This document shows positions 25,109-32,974 of a stretch of 39,461 nucleotides of DNA, piece by piece; the first letter of the stretch is position 1; each line of letters begins with the position of its first letter. This DNA is from Nitrospira sp. Lineage in GTDB: Bacteria; Nitrospirota; Nitrospiria; Nitrospirales; UBA8639. The notes under the pieces are model-generated. The model searched no databases. It had not been told where the DNA came from and saw only the letters and a list, made by a program, of their open reading frames with translations. A program made the translations under genes and the position numbers. The stretch spans positions 53,823 to 93,283 of the forward strand of contig JAPPLK010000114.1 in assembly GCA_028819435.1 (NCBI GenBank), read 5' to 3'.

Positions 25109-25323
25109 GCAGTTCCGCTTCTCCAAATTGGAATAAATATTCCATTAAACAGAATACTCAACTACAAATGCAAATTTCGGGCCAAATAAGATTTATCTTA
25201 ATTTTTTATAAATCATTGAAAATTAAGGATAAATAAAAAATAGATTTTGCACGTTATTGATATTGATGTAAAAAGTCAATAGTTATGTTGTAAAAAAGCA
25301 TCACAGGGGGAGGGCCATACTAC
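25109..25323. promoter_or_regulatory. Very AT-rich lpxC leader with operator-like palindromes
   Basis: About 190 bp is dominated by A and T in an otherwise GC-rich window. TGGAATA-AA-TATTCCA (25129-25144) is a 7-bp-arm palindrome 20 bases before the lpxC ATG. A longer inverted repeat, ATTTATCTTAATTTT (25191-25205) against AAAATTAAGGATAAAT (25219-25234), could be a protein site or a weak terminator for the upstream gene. On the minus strand TTGACT (complement of about 25278) is a -35-like hexamer. I cannot place a definite -10. Confidence 0.5.
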
Positions 25324-25650
25324 TCAGGATCGAAAAGGCTCCAATAAATATCGCAAGGACTCCGGGAACTGGTCAAAGGCATCGGTGTGTGCGAGTCCGG
25401 TAATGATGCCGCGGTGTTTCTTGTGTAGGCCGGAGTCGACAAAGGCCTGCACGTGGAGTTGGCATTTCAAAGCATTATCGCTGAGCACTTGAGCCTGCTT
25501 CTCGGTTGTCTTGGCCTTAAACAGGTTGTCGAGACATCGTATGGTTTTTTCGACACTATCATAAGGCGGAGCCAGTTTCAGCTCGGCATAAAATGCTTCC
25601 AGGTTCTCACGGAATTCGCTGAGGAGGTTCTGGCATTCGCGTTGTGACAT
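25324..25650 (-). CDS. Hypothetical protein, 108 residues, helical
   Basis: A soluble, mostly helical small protein starting MSQRECQNLLSEFRENLEAFY. It carries two cysteines in the first 40 residues and a basic middle region (LFKAKTTEKQ). There is no signal peptide or membrane segment. I do not recognise the family. It lies between ktrA and the AT-rich lpxC leader on the same strand. Confidence 0.6.
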   Translation of the reverse strand: MSQRECQNLLSEFRENLEAFYAELKLAPPYDSVEKTIRCLDNLFKAKTTEKQAQVLSDNALKCQLHVQAFVDSGLHKKHRGIITGLAHTDAFDQFPESLRYLLEPFRS

Positions 25651-25734
25651 GACGGTTACGTAGAGGGAACCTCTGCGTGTCTGCCCGCCCGCCTGAGACG
25701 CCGGGAACGGTAGCGCGATTTCCGTCTTCCTGGT

Positions 25735-26424
25735 TTATTCGGAATTGCTGAATCCGTCCAGGTCATGCTCTTTCCCGATCATGACCAGGACGTCGCCTTT
25801 TTCGATCATATCGCTGGGGGAGGGAGTGAAATTAAAGGTATCCTCCTTCTTGAGCTTTCCCTTGATCATGCGATTGACCTGTTTCTTGATGCCGATGATG
25901 TTGAGGTTGTGCTGTTCGCGGATTTTGGTTTCCTCGATGCTCATGCCGGAAAACCTGTCCGGTACGGCGATTTCCTCAACACTGTACCCGGGCGCTAATT
26001 CGAGATAGTCCAACACCTCGGGCGAAACCAGACGGTGCGCGAGCCGGATTGCGGCGTCCCGTTCGGGGTATATCACTTCGGTCACCCCGAGGTTGCTGAG
26101 GATTTTCCCGTGCACGTTGGTCACAGCCTTGGCGATGATGGATTCGATTCCCATTTCGTGCAACGTCTGGACGATGAGGATACTCGCCTCGATGTTTTCG
26201 CCGATGCTCACCACCGCCACGTCGACGTTCTGGGTGCTGACGGCTTTCAGCGCGCGCTCATCGGTCGCGTCGCATTGGACTGCAAAGGTTGCGATCTCAC
26301 TAATGGCTTGTATTTTGGCCTCTTCGCTGTCGATGGCGAGAACTTCACACCCCTTTTGAACCAACGATTCCGCGACGCTGTATCCGAATCGACCCAGGCC
26401 GATGACTGCGAACAGACGTTTCAT
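25735..26424 (-). CDS. ktrA: KtrA/TrkA-like potassium channel regulatory subunit (RCK)
   Basis: A 229-residue cytoplasmic gating ring subunit for a Ktr/Trk potassium uptake system. The N-terminal RCK_N Rossmann fold shows FAVIGLGRFGYSVAESL and ends its second strand in an acidic residue (VLAIDSEE), fitting NAD or ATP/ADP binding; VIYPERDAAIRLAHRL and a C-terminal RCK_C domain follow. No membrane subunit (KtrB/TrkH) is in the window. The gene is 18 bases after the slipin gene, so it belongs to the nfeD-slipin operon, an uncommon companion. The start is ATG 26424. Confidence 0.92.
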   Translation of the reverse strand: MKRLFAVIGLGRFGYSVAESLVQKGCEVLAIDSEEAKIQAISEIATFAVQCDATDERALKAVSTQNVDVAVVSIGENIEASILIVQTLHEMGIESIIAKAVTNVHGKILSNLGVTEVIYPERDAAIRLAHRLVSPEVLDYLELAPGYSVEEIAVPDRFSGMSIEETKIREQHNLNIIGIKKQVNRMIKGKLKKEDTFNFTPSPSDMIEKGDVLVMIGKEHDLDGFSNSE

Positions 26425-26442
26425 GACGTATGGAACGCAAGG

Positions 26443-27261
26443 CTATTCATCTGACGGTTTGGGCTCCACGTGTTTAGGTGGTGGCGCATCCGATGATTCC
26501 AGGTGTTTCAAGAACGGGGTCAACAAGTCGATAGGGACGGGGAACAGGATCGTGGAATTTTTGTCGCCGGCCACGTTCATGATGGTTTCGAGATATCGTA
26601 ATTGCAGGGCGGCCGGATTCCGGCTCAGGATGTTGGCCGCATCGGAGAGGCGTTGGGAAGCCTGGAATTCTCCTTCGGCGTGGATGACTTTCGACCGTCG
26701 TTCCCGTTCGGCTTCCGCCTGCCTCGCAATCGCCCGCTGCATTTCCTGCGGAAGGTCCACGTTCTTGACTTCCACGGCGGAGACCTTGATGCCCCAGGGT
26801 TCGGTGGCCTGGTCGATAATCCGCTGCAAGTCCGCGTTGATTTCATCCCGTTTCGAGAGCAGGTCATCCAACTGGCTTTGGCCCAGGACGCTCCGCAGGG
26901 TCGTCTGGGCGATCATGGAGGTGGCGTAATAGTAGTCTTCCACCCCGACGATGGCTTTTTCCGAATCCACCACGCGAAAATAGATCACCGCGTTCACCTT
27001 CACCGACACGTTGTCTTTCGTGATGACGTCCTGGGGAGGCACGTCCATGGTCACGGTGCGGAGGCTCACGCGCACCAGTTTGTCGATGAACGGGATGATG
27101 ATGACGACACCGGGTCCGTTCTTGCCGACCAGGCCCTTGGCCAGACGGCCGAACCGGAAAATAACGCCGCGCTCGTATTCCCGCAGGATATAGAACCCCT
27201 TTGAAATCAGGATGATGAACCCAAGCAACAGGATGAACAGCATCATGGGACTGAAATCCAT
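26443..27261 (-). CDS. Slipin (stomatin/SPFH domain, Band 7 protein)
   Basis: A 272-residue membrane-associated SPFH protein. An N-terminal hydrophobic hairpin ([21 protein letters not shown]) is followed by [12 protein letters not shown], the SPFH core with [13 protein letters not shown] and [20 protein letters not shown], a coiled coil ([15 protein letters not shown]) and the slipin-type C-terminal region. Slipins oligomerise in membranes and are typically paired with NfeD proteases that cleave them. Here nfeD sits three bases upstream in the same operon. GGGGAG precedes ATG 27261. Confidence 0.94.
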   Translation of the reverse strand: MDFSPMMLFILLLGFIILISKGFYILREYERGVIFRFGRLAKGLVGKNGPGVVIIIPFIDKLVRVSLRTVTMDVPPQDVITKDNVSVKVNAVIYFRVVDSEKAIVGVEDYYYATSMIAQTTLRSVLGQSQLDDLLSKRDEINADLQRIIDQATEPWGIKVSAVEVKNVDLPQEMQRAIARQAEAERERRSKVIHAEGEFQASQRLSDAANILSRNPAALQLRYLETIMNVAGDKNSTILFPVPIDLLTPFLKHLESSDAPPPKHVEPKPSDE

Positions 27262-27264
27262 TGG

Positions 27265-28635
27265 CTATGGCTCCCCTTCGTTTTGCGGTTCGAGGGGTTT
27301 CACGTGGACTGTGAGGCCCTCAATTTGGGTGATTTGAATGGATTGCCCTTCGGATACCGGCGCCGAACTGACGGCGTCCCAGATTTCACCCTGGACAACA
27401 ATTTGTCCGTTCGGCGTCAGGTTCGTTTTCGCCGATCCGATGCGGCCGATCATTCCTTCGCTGCCGGTGGGCGTTTGCCGACGCAAGGCACGCACGCCGA
27501 AATTGACCACGAGCAACGTGAATCCGGCCGCGAGGGCGATGACGGGAAGCATAACAGACCAGGAGAGCTGATAATAGGGGAAATCCTGGTTGAAGAGAAA
27601 CAGGGACCCCAGCACCATGGCCGTGACACCGCCGATGGCCAACACCCCGTAACTGGTGACAGTGACCTCCAGGATCAGCATGACGATGCCCAGGATGAAC
27701 AACAGCACCCCCGCGTAGTTTACGGGAAGGGACTGGAGGGAATAAAAGGCGAGGATCAGGCTGATAGCGCCGACCACGCCGGGCAGGATCGCGCCAGGGT
27801 TGTAGAGTTCCGCGATCAACCCGATAGTGCCGATGGTCATGAGCACGTAGGCGATATTCGGGTCGCTGATCGCTTTCATGGTTTCGAGTCGCCAACTCAT
27901 GGGAAAATCGCTCGTACGCGCGTCCCCGGTCCGAAGGGTCACGGACTGTTCCCCAATGGCGAGTTTCCACCCGTCGAGTTGTCGAAACAAGTCATCGAGA
28001 TCCGACGCAATCAGATCGATCACTTCCAATTTCCGGGCTTGCGTGGCCGTGGCCGAGATGCTTTTCTTGACGGCGTTTTCCGCCCATTCGACGTTCCGGC
28101 CCCGGCGTTCTGCAATGGACCGGATATAGGCCACCGCGTCATTCTCTACTTTGGCCTTCATCACCTCGTCCATTTCTCCGCCGCCCATGGCCACGGGGTG
28201 GGCCGCTCCGATGTTGGTCCCCGGCGCCATGGCCGACACGTGCGCCGCCAGGGTGAGGAAGACCCCGGCCGATGCCGCCCGCCCGCCGGTTGGCGCGACG
28301 TATACGACAATGGGAAGTTGGGCACCCGTGATGTCTTTAATCATCGAACGCATCGACGTGTCCAGGCCACCGGGTGTATCGAGTTGAAACACGAGAAACT
28401 GGGCGCGTTCCTGCTCGGCGTGGGCAATGGCTTCGTGGAGATATTCGGCGGCGACGGGATTGATCACGCCTTCATACGCGGCGGTGACCACCAGGGAAGG
28501 CTCGGCTTGGGAGAGGCCGGTATGACAAGAGAAAAACAGAACGATCAGCGCAACGACCGCGCGACCTTTCCAACTGTGCCACGGGGAACTACGAACGGGC
28601 CAAACCGGGGAGGGCGTTGTGCGAAAGATAGTCAA
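27265..28635 (-). CDS. nfeD: NfeD long-form membrane serine protease (ClpP-like plus OB domain)
   Basis: A 456-residue membrane protease, partner of slipin. A signal/anchor segment (VVALIVLFFSCHTGLSQA) leads to a ClpP/SppA-like domain with the nucleophile Ser in GGRAASAG. The putative general-base Lys is in KAKVENDAVAYIR. Four or more membrane helices follow, then the C-terminal NfeD OB-fold (GRIGSAKTNLTPNGQIVVQG). It is thought to cleave stomatin-like proteins in the membrane. The start is a TTG at 28635, chosen because AGGAGG lies 11 bases upstream and no later in-frame start precedes the leader. That AGGAGG forms a perfect GGAGG-TTT-CCTCC stem, so translation may be restrained. Confidence 0.9.
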   Translation of the reverse strand: MTIFRTTPSPVWPVRSSPWHSWKGRAVVALIVLFFSCHTGLSQAEPSLVVTAAYEGVINPVAAEYLHEAIAHAEQERAQFLVFQLDTPGGLDTSMRSMIKDITGAQLPIVVYVAPTGGRAASAGVFLTLAAHVSAMAPGTNIGAAHPVAMGGGEMDEVMKAKVENDAVAYIRSIAERRGRNVEWAENAVKKSISATATQARKLEVIDLIASDLDDLFRQLDGWKLAIGEQSVTLRTGDARTSDFPMSWRLETMKAISDPNIAYVLMTIGTIGLIAELYNPGAILPGVVGAISLILAFYSLQSLPVNYAGVLLFILGIVMLILEVTVTSYGVLAIGGVTAMVLGSLFLFNQDFPYYQLSWSVMLPVIALAAGFTLLVVNFGVRALRRQTPTGSEGMIGRIGSAKTNLTPNGQIVVQGEIWDAVSSAPVSEGQSIQITQIEGLTVHVKPLEPQNEGEP

Positions 28636-28638
28636 CGT

Positions 28639-28651
28639 GGAGGAAACCTCC
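28639..28651 (-). promoter_or_regulatory. Hairpin burying the nfeD Shine-Dalgarno site
   Basis: On the coding strand the sequence is GGAGG-TTT-CCTCC, a perfect 5-bp stem with a 3-base loop that includes the AGGAGG ribosome-binding site 11 bases before the TTG start. Together with the weak start codon, this predicts restrained translation of the operon's first gene. Confidence 0.5.
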
Positions 28652-28733
28652 TACAAAAACCATCTTACGACCCTCTCCCAAGGGTGTCAAGAAAACGCCA
28701 CTCGTTCGGCATGCAGGAAGAACGTGTGAGTTC

Positions 28734-28814
28734 TTATACCAATTCCAAGCGCACTTCGCGCTCCATGGCCGTGGCTGCTTTTTGCAACGTTGCCAGGGTA
28801 TGGCCTTGCCGCAT
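28734..28814 (-). pseudogene. Possible remnant of a small helix-turn-helix type C-terminus
   Basis: A 26-codon frame reads MRQGHTLATLQKAATAMEREVRLELV. Its pattern (TLATLQKAA-AM-xEV-LELV) resembles the last helices of XRE-type regulators or antitoxins. The upstream frame is interrupted by the end of the lipoprotein gene, so any longer gene would be broken. This is a weak similarity judged by eye only. Confidence 0.25.
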
Positions 28815-28825
28815 GAGCAGTGAAG

Positions 28826-29839
28826 TTATTGCTGGTATGCCCCGAAGAAGCCCATAAAAGCCTTGCTGTTGCCGCCATTGCTATTTTCAGATCCGAAGGT
28901 GCCCGTGACGGACGTGGGCAGGTCGGCCCCGTTGCCCAGGAATTCTCCTCCCCATTTTCCAGAGTAAGTCTCTCCTTGGTGGGTTCCGGACGTATCGCCG
29001 GTGAAGAATCCGGCTTGGGTGTTCCCGATAGGTGTCTCACCTAAATTCAAACTGGTTCCTTGGAACGAAAAGGGCTGGTTTGTTTCCTCGTTCCTTGCGC
29101 GAAAACTGGTGACTTGTCCACGTATTGTTCCCATATCAGAGGCGTTGCCAAAGTTTGCGGTCAATTCGACGGTTGCATTGAACAGGCCTCCCTCAAGGGT
29201 ATCTGAGGTTTGTTCAGTGTACAGGCCCATGGCGTCGCCTTCATACCTGGCTTCTCCAGTCAGTCCTTGCAGGTTGGCTTGGAATGGAGCGTTTCCTCTG
29301 GCGAAGGTTCCATACACCACCTCACCAAGATTTATTGAATCATCCGCTTCCCCAGGGACATACATCCAGATTCCGGCGGACAGGTAGTCGGAATCGTTGT
29401 TGTCTTCAATGTCCGAGAAGACAATGCTGTAGACCGTTCCATCCGAATCTTCTTTTTCGAGACTGACGTGTTGCCATTGAGAACTCGTTCCTGAGGGTTG
29501 CGTATCGCAGGATTGGCAGACGCTCCTGCTGAGGTCAAAAAAATCATCGACAATATCCGAAGGGCCCAAGGTTGTCGCACCGTTACGAACGGTTGCTTGC
29601 AGGCTTCCTTGGTTGTAGCTGGACGTGCTGGAAATTCTATCTATTGTGATGCCGTTGTCAGTGTTGGAGGTTTGCGTCACGCTGCCCTGCGAGGGTGTAC
29701 TTTGGGCAGCCTCGATGGCTTGAGTCGCAAGCACCTCGATTGGCAGGCTGTCTGCTTGGCCCCCACTTCCCCCGACGCATCCGAATCCTGTCATCGCGAC
29801 AATCATGATCAAAAAAAAGAAGAGTCTCATTTGTCTCAT
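28826..29839 (-). CDS. Surface lipoprotein, TbpB-like beta-barrel
   Basis: A 337-residue lipoprotein. The leader MRQMRLFFFLIMIVAMTGFGC carries a GFGC lipobox, followed by a Gly/Ser-rich linker. The C-terminal part, with GETYSGKWGGEFLGNG and VTGTFG, matches the eight-stranded barrel end of TbpB-like and factor-H-binding-like surface lipoproteins (pattern only). Such proteins bind host or metal-carrying ligands in pathogens; the ligand in this organism is unknown. AAGGAG lies eight bases before ATG 29839. Codon use is visibly AT-richer than the neighbours, suggesting acquisition by transfer. A G11/C11 run lies about 100 bp upstream. No Slam translocator gene is nearby. Confidence 0.7.
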   Translation of the reverse strand: MRQMRLFFFLIMIVAMTGFGCVGGSGGQADSLPIEVLATQAIEAAQSTPSQGSVTQTSNTDNGITIDRISSTSSYNQGSLQATVRNGATTLGPSDIVDDFFDLSRSVCQSCDTQPSGTSSQWQHVSLEKEDSDGTVYSIVFSDIEDNNDSDYLSAGIWMYVPGEADDSINLGEVVYGTFARGNAPFQANLQGLTGEARYEGDAMGLYTEQTSDTLEGGLFNATVELTANFGNASDMGTIRGQVTSFRARNEETNQPFSFQGTSLNLGETPIGNTQAGFFTGDTSGTHQGETYSGKWGGEFLGNGADLPTSVTGTFGSENSNGGNSKAFMGFFGAYQQ

Positions 29840-30150
29840 TTCATGTTCTCCTTTCTTATGTTGTCTGATATTGCGAAGATAATAAATTGATCCCTGCAGG
29901 AATTGGTCGGTCCCGTCTCTCTGACCGAGAAAACTGGGGGGGGGGGTAGCCTATTTGCTTCTCAGGTAACTCGACGTGCAAGTTTCCTGCTGATAGAGAT
30001 GGGCAAATAATAGCAAATAAAGTGTTAATAGGAAATAAAGTAGGGGGTGTCGGTCATGATGACCTGGAATACGGGGCGGTCTGGCAAATGCGATAGCGGG
30101 TTCAGGAAATTACACATGACAAGTTGCACCCTCAGGGGCAGGCTCCTAGA
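29840..30150. other. 311-bp divergent intergenic region with G11 tract
   Basis: This region separates the lipoprotein gene (minus) from trmI (plus). It contains the homopolymer at 29936-29946, an AT-rich stretch with repeated CAAATAA/GAAATAAAG words (30003-30040) and an inverted repeat GGTCAT-G-ATGACC (30052-30064). No gene, RNA or clear promoter hexamers are evident to me. Confidence 0.5.
29936..29946. repeat. Homopolymeric G11 tract
   Basis: Eleven consecutive G residues lie 97-107 bp upstream of the lipoprotein start codon (C11 on its coding strand). Tracts of this kind can vary in length by slippage and alter promoter spacing; they can also be assembly or basecalling errors. Confidence 0.9.
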
Positions 30151-31041
30151 ATGCGAGCCATGCCGACGTTTCAATCAGGCCAACGCGTCCATCTGGTGGA
30201 CAAAAAGGGACGGCAGTATGCCCTCACGCTCAAGGCCGGTGACCGGTTTCAATACAGCGGTGAGACCATTCCGCATGACGACCTCATCGGTCGGCCTGAT
30301 GGGACCATGGTTCGTCTTTCCGGGGGGAAGACCATGATCGCCTTGAGCCCCACCCTGGCAGAGTACACGCTGAAGATGCCCCGGGGGGCGCAAGTCCTCT
30401 ACCCCAAGGATATCGCCATGATCCTTATGTGGGCCGACGTGTATCCGGGCGCCTCCGTATTTGAAGCGGGGGTCGGTTCCGCGGCGTTGACGCTGGGGTT
30501 GCTGCGCGCAGTCGGCGACCGCGGGCGGGTCGTGAGCTATGAGAAACGGGAAGACTTCGCGCGGACCGCGATGAAGAATATCGAGCGCTTCCTGGGCCCC
30601 GTGACCAACTTCCATTTGGTGCAATGCGATGCCCATGAAGGCATCGGCTGGGAGGTGGACGGGACGCCCCACGTTTTTGACCGGGTGATCCTGGATTTGC
30701 CGGAACCCTGGAACGTGGTGCCGCACGTGCCGTCTGCGCTCAGGTCCGGCGGTATTTACCTGAGTTTTGTCCCGACGGTGCCCCAGGTGGTTCAGACGGT
30801 GACGGCCCTGCAACGGACCAGGGCCTTCGGACTGATCGAGACTTTCGAAACCCTCGTGCGCCATTGGAACATCGACGGGCGTAGCGTCCGGCCTGACTTG
30901 CGAATGATCGCCCACTCGGGATTCATTACCGTGGCCCGGCGCATGGAAAAGGGTGATGGCCCCGTGGGGTCGAACTCGGCCGTTGCATCCGATAACGAAG
31001 GCGAAGGCGAAACAGAAGATCCGGTGTTTGACGGAGGCTAA
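30151..31041 (+). CDS. trmI: tRNA (adenine-58-N1)-methyltransferase
   Basis: A TrmI-type SAM-dependent methyltransferase that makes m1A58 in the T-loop of tRNAs. It has a small N-terminal beta domain (QRVHLVDKKGRQYALTLKAG, DDLIGRPDGTMV). The Rossmann core follows: YPKDIAMILMWADVYPGASV, FEAGVGSAALTLGLLRAVG (SAM loop), VVSYEKREDFA and DRVILDLPEPW (active-site motif). At 297 residues it has an acidic C-terminal tail beyond the family core. I use ATG 30151; ATG 30160 is equally credible and neither has a strong Shine-Dalgarno site. It is followed closely by the receiver and HD-GYP genes. Confidence 0.92.
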   Translation: MRAMPTFQSGQRVHLVDKKGRQYALTLKAGDRFQYSGETIPHDDLIGRPDGTMVRLSGGKTMIALSPTLAEYTLKMPRGAQVLYPKDIAMILMWADVYPGASVFEAGVGSAALTLGLLRAVGDRGRVVSYEKREDFARTAMKNIERFLGPVTNFHLVQCDAHEGIGWEVDGTPHVFDRVILDLPEPWNVVPHVPSALRSGGIYLSFVPTVPQVVQTVTALQRTRAFGLIETFETLVRHWNIDGRSVRPDLRMIAHSGFITVARRMEKGDGPVGSNSAVASDNEGEGETEDPVFDGG

Positions 31042-31092
31042 TGCCGATCCGTGCTCTGTGCGGACCGGCCGTGGACGGAGAGACGGGAGGCA

Positions 31093-31470
31093 ATGCAAAC
31101 ACTTCTCATTGCAGATGATGACCCCGACCTCCGGTTGTTACTGCAAACCACCTTGGAAGATCCTGCCTATCGCATCCTGGAAGCTTCGGATGGGGAGTCG
31201 GCCTTGCGCCTGGTCCGGCAGGAACGGCCTGACGTGGTGATCCTGGACCGGATGATGCCCAAACTCGACGGTCTTGCCGTGGCCCGGACCGTCCTGGCTG
31301 ATCCGGCCATCCGGCATATTCCCCTGGTTCTCCTGACGGCCTTGGAGCCGCCAACGGCAATTGACGTCGAGCCGTCGCCGGAAGTCTTTGCCTATCTCCT
31401 TAAACCCTTTAGCCCCTTACAATTACTCGAAACCGTCCGGCAGGCGCTCGACCGCACGGAAACAACGTAG
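31093..31470 (+). CDS. Single-domain response regulator (receiver)
   Basis: A 125-residue CheY-like receiver. The acidic pocket residues (ADDDPD, Asp9/Asp10), phosphoacceptor Asp52 in VVILDRMMP, Thr82 in LLTA and Lys104 in LLKPF are all present, so phosphorylation should work. GGGAGG precedes ATG 31093 by a few bases. It has no output domain of its own. The next gene, 14 bases downstream, encodes an HD-GYP protein, so the pair may act as a split receiver and c-di-GMP phosphodiesterase. No histidine kinase is in the window. Confidence 0.92.
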   Translation: MQTLLIADDDPDLRLLLQTTLEDPAYRILEASDGESALRLVRQERPDVVILDRMMPKLDGLAVARTVLADPAIRHIPLVLLTALEPPTAIDVEPSPEVFAYLLKPFSPLQLLETVRQALDRTETT

Positions 31471-31483
31471 CCCCTCGTTGCCG

Positions 31484-32326
31484 ATGAAACTCTCTCAGGA
31501 TTTCGTCCCTGATGATGATCTCAACAAACAACTGCGTTTGGCCAAGTCGCAACTTGCCCTGTACGCCAAAGATCTGAAAGCCCTGTTGTCCCGTGAACGG
31601 AAAAAATCATACAAACTGGAAACGACGAACAAGCAGTTGCAGGCCTATGCCCGGGACCTGAAGGCGGCCTATGCAACTCAACAACAGAAGACACGGGAAC
31701 TCGAAAAAGCCTATGCCGATACCGTGGTCCGTTTGACCTTGGCCTCCCGGTACAAGGATGAAGAGACTGGCGCGCACATTCAGCGCCTGAGTCACTACAG
31801 CAAAATCCTGGCGCTGGTCATCGGCCTCGATGAACATGACGTTCAATTGATTTTCGATGCGGCGCCCATGCATGACGTGGGAAAGGTCGGGATTCCCGAC
31901 CGGATCATGCAAAAGCAGGGACCGTTGGATGAAGAGGAATGGGAAATCGTCAAACGTCACCCGGTCCTGGGAGCCAATCTATTGGCTGGTTCACCCTCGT
32001 TGTTGCTACAGACCGCGCGAGACATCGCCCTCACGCATCATGAGCGGTGGGACGGAACCGGCTACCCGCAAGGCTTGAAAGGCGAAGCCATTCCCTTGGG
32101 CGGGCGCATGGTCATGTTGGGGGATACCTATGACGCGCTTCGGAGCGTGCGACCGTATAAACCGGCTCTACCCCATAAGAAGACGTGCGACATCATCCTG
32201 AACGGCAACGAGCGAACCAAGCCCGGCCATTTCGATCCGATGCTCCTCGAAGCCTTTCGGGATAAGCATTCGGAGTTCGATCAGATTTTTTCGGAGATCA
32301 GGGAGGAAGAACACGTTCGATCATAA
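31484..32326 (+). CDS. HD-GYP domain protein (c-di-GMP phosphodiesterase)
   Basis: A 280-residue protein. An N-terminal coiled coil (about residues 10-80, [20 protein letters not shown]) precedes an HD-GYP domain. His130-Asp131 lie in MHDVGKVGIPDRIMQK, followed by THHERWDGTGYPQGL with the intact GYP signature, and GGRMVMLGDTYDALRS. These are the residues of active c-di-GMP hydrolases that give pGpG or GMP. The start is ATG 31484, inside what would otherwise be an open frame from 31361 overlapping the receiver gene. It probably receives its signal from the adjacent receiver by protein contact (inference). Confidence 0.93.
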   Translation: MKLSQDFVPDDDLNKQLRLAKSQLALYAKDLKALLSRERKKSYKLETTNKQLQAYARDLKAAYATQQQKTRELEKAYADTVVRLTLASRYKDEETGAHIQRLSHYSKILALVIGLDEHDVQLIFDAAPMHDVGKVGIPDRIMQKQGPLDEEEWEIVKRHPVLGANLLAGSPSLLLQTARDIALTHHERWDGTGYPQGLKGEAIPLGGRMVMLGDTYDALRSVRPYKPALPHKKTCDIILNGNERTKPGHFDPMLLEAFRDKHSEFDQIFSEIREEEHVRS

Positions 32327-32342
32327 TCTCTTCCCCTTGGAT

Positions 32343-32451
32343 TGTAGGGACAGGCCCCTGTGCCTGTCCGTAGTGGTCGGATTACGCTACGCCTGTCCTG
32401 GGCGTAGCGAAGCGAAGTCGAAGGAAGCGTAGTCGAAGGGCTAATCCGACC
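32343..32451. repeat. Compound intergenic repeat downstream of the HD-GYP gene
   Basis: A GTAGGGACAGGCCCCTGTGCCTGTCC unit (32344-32369) is followed by an inverted repeat GGTCGGATTA (32375-32384) / TAATCCGACC (32442-32451) enclosing AGCGAAGTCGAAG and AGCGTAGTCGAAG direct copies. It separates convergent genes and may serve as a bidirectional terminator. Confidence 0.65.
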
Positions 32452-32478
32452 TGCGGTATATTCGCGGAGGGCAAACGC

Positions 32479-32907
32479 TCAGCGCCGCGGGAAATCGACC
32501 GGATACCCGGCTTCGTTCCAGGCGTTCATGCTCCCGGCGACGTTATACACGTATTGGTACCCGAGGCCGGCCAGAGTTTCGGCGGCGACGTTGCTCCGGT
32601 GACCGGATTGACAGTACACGACAATATGATCGTCGAGCTTTGCACCGAGTTCCACGTGGCGACGGCCAATTTCCCGAAAATCGATATTGTAATCGGTGCC
32701 GGGAATGAAGCCCGTCACGTGTTCATCGTCGGTGCGGACGTCAATCAGAATAAACCCTTTCTGCTGGAGGCTCGGGACTTTTTGGAGTCCTTTGTTCAAC
32801 TCCTGAACGGTCAGTACGTACGTTTGTTGGGCCGAAACGGAACCACCCAGTACACCCAACGCAAGTGAGAGACCTATGAAACCACTGAGTATTGCCCGGA
32901 TCTTCAT
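32479..32907 (-). CDS. Periplasmic rhodanese-domain protein
   Basis: A 142-residue exported single rhodanese domain. A signal peptide (ILSGFIGLSLALGVLGGSVSAQ) precedes the domain, which shows FILIDVRTDDEHVTGFIPG and the active-site loop VVYCQSGHRSN with Cys99. The cysteine is present, so sulfurtransferase or persulfide-carrying activity is possible; many periplasmic members have only binding roles. GGAGGTG lies a few bases before ATG 32907. The divergent lipoprotein gene starts 68 bp away. Confidence 0.9.
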   Translation of the reverse strand: MKIRAILSGFIGLSLALGVLGGSVSAQQTYVLTVQELNKGLQKVPSLQQKGFILIDVRTDDEHVTGFIPGTDYNIDFREIGRRHVELGAKLDDHIVVYCQSGHRSNVAAETLAGLGYQYVYNVAGSMNAWNEAGYPVDFPRR

Positions 32908-32974
32908 ACAACACCTCCGTGTCGACAAAATGTGGAGGAAAATCACAAACCAATGCCTGCGTCTGGAATATCCT

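Noticed and set aside
27283-28857. A 524-codon plus-strand open frame opposite nfeD
   Set aside because: It is antisense to a well-supported protease gene, has His/Arg/Gly-rich shadow composition and no domain.
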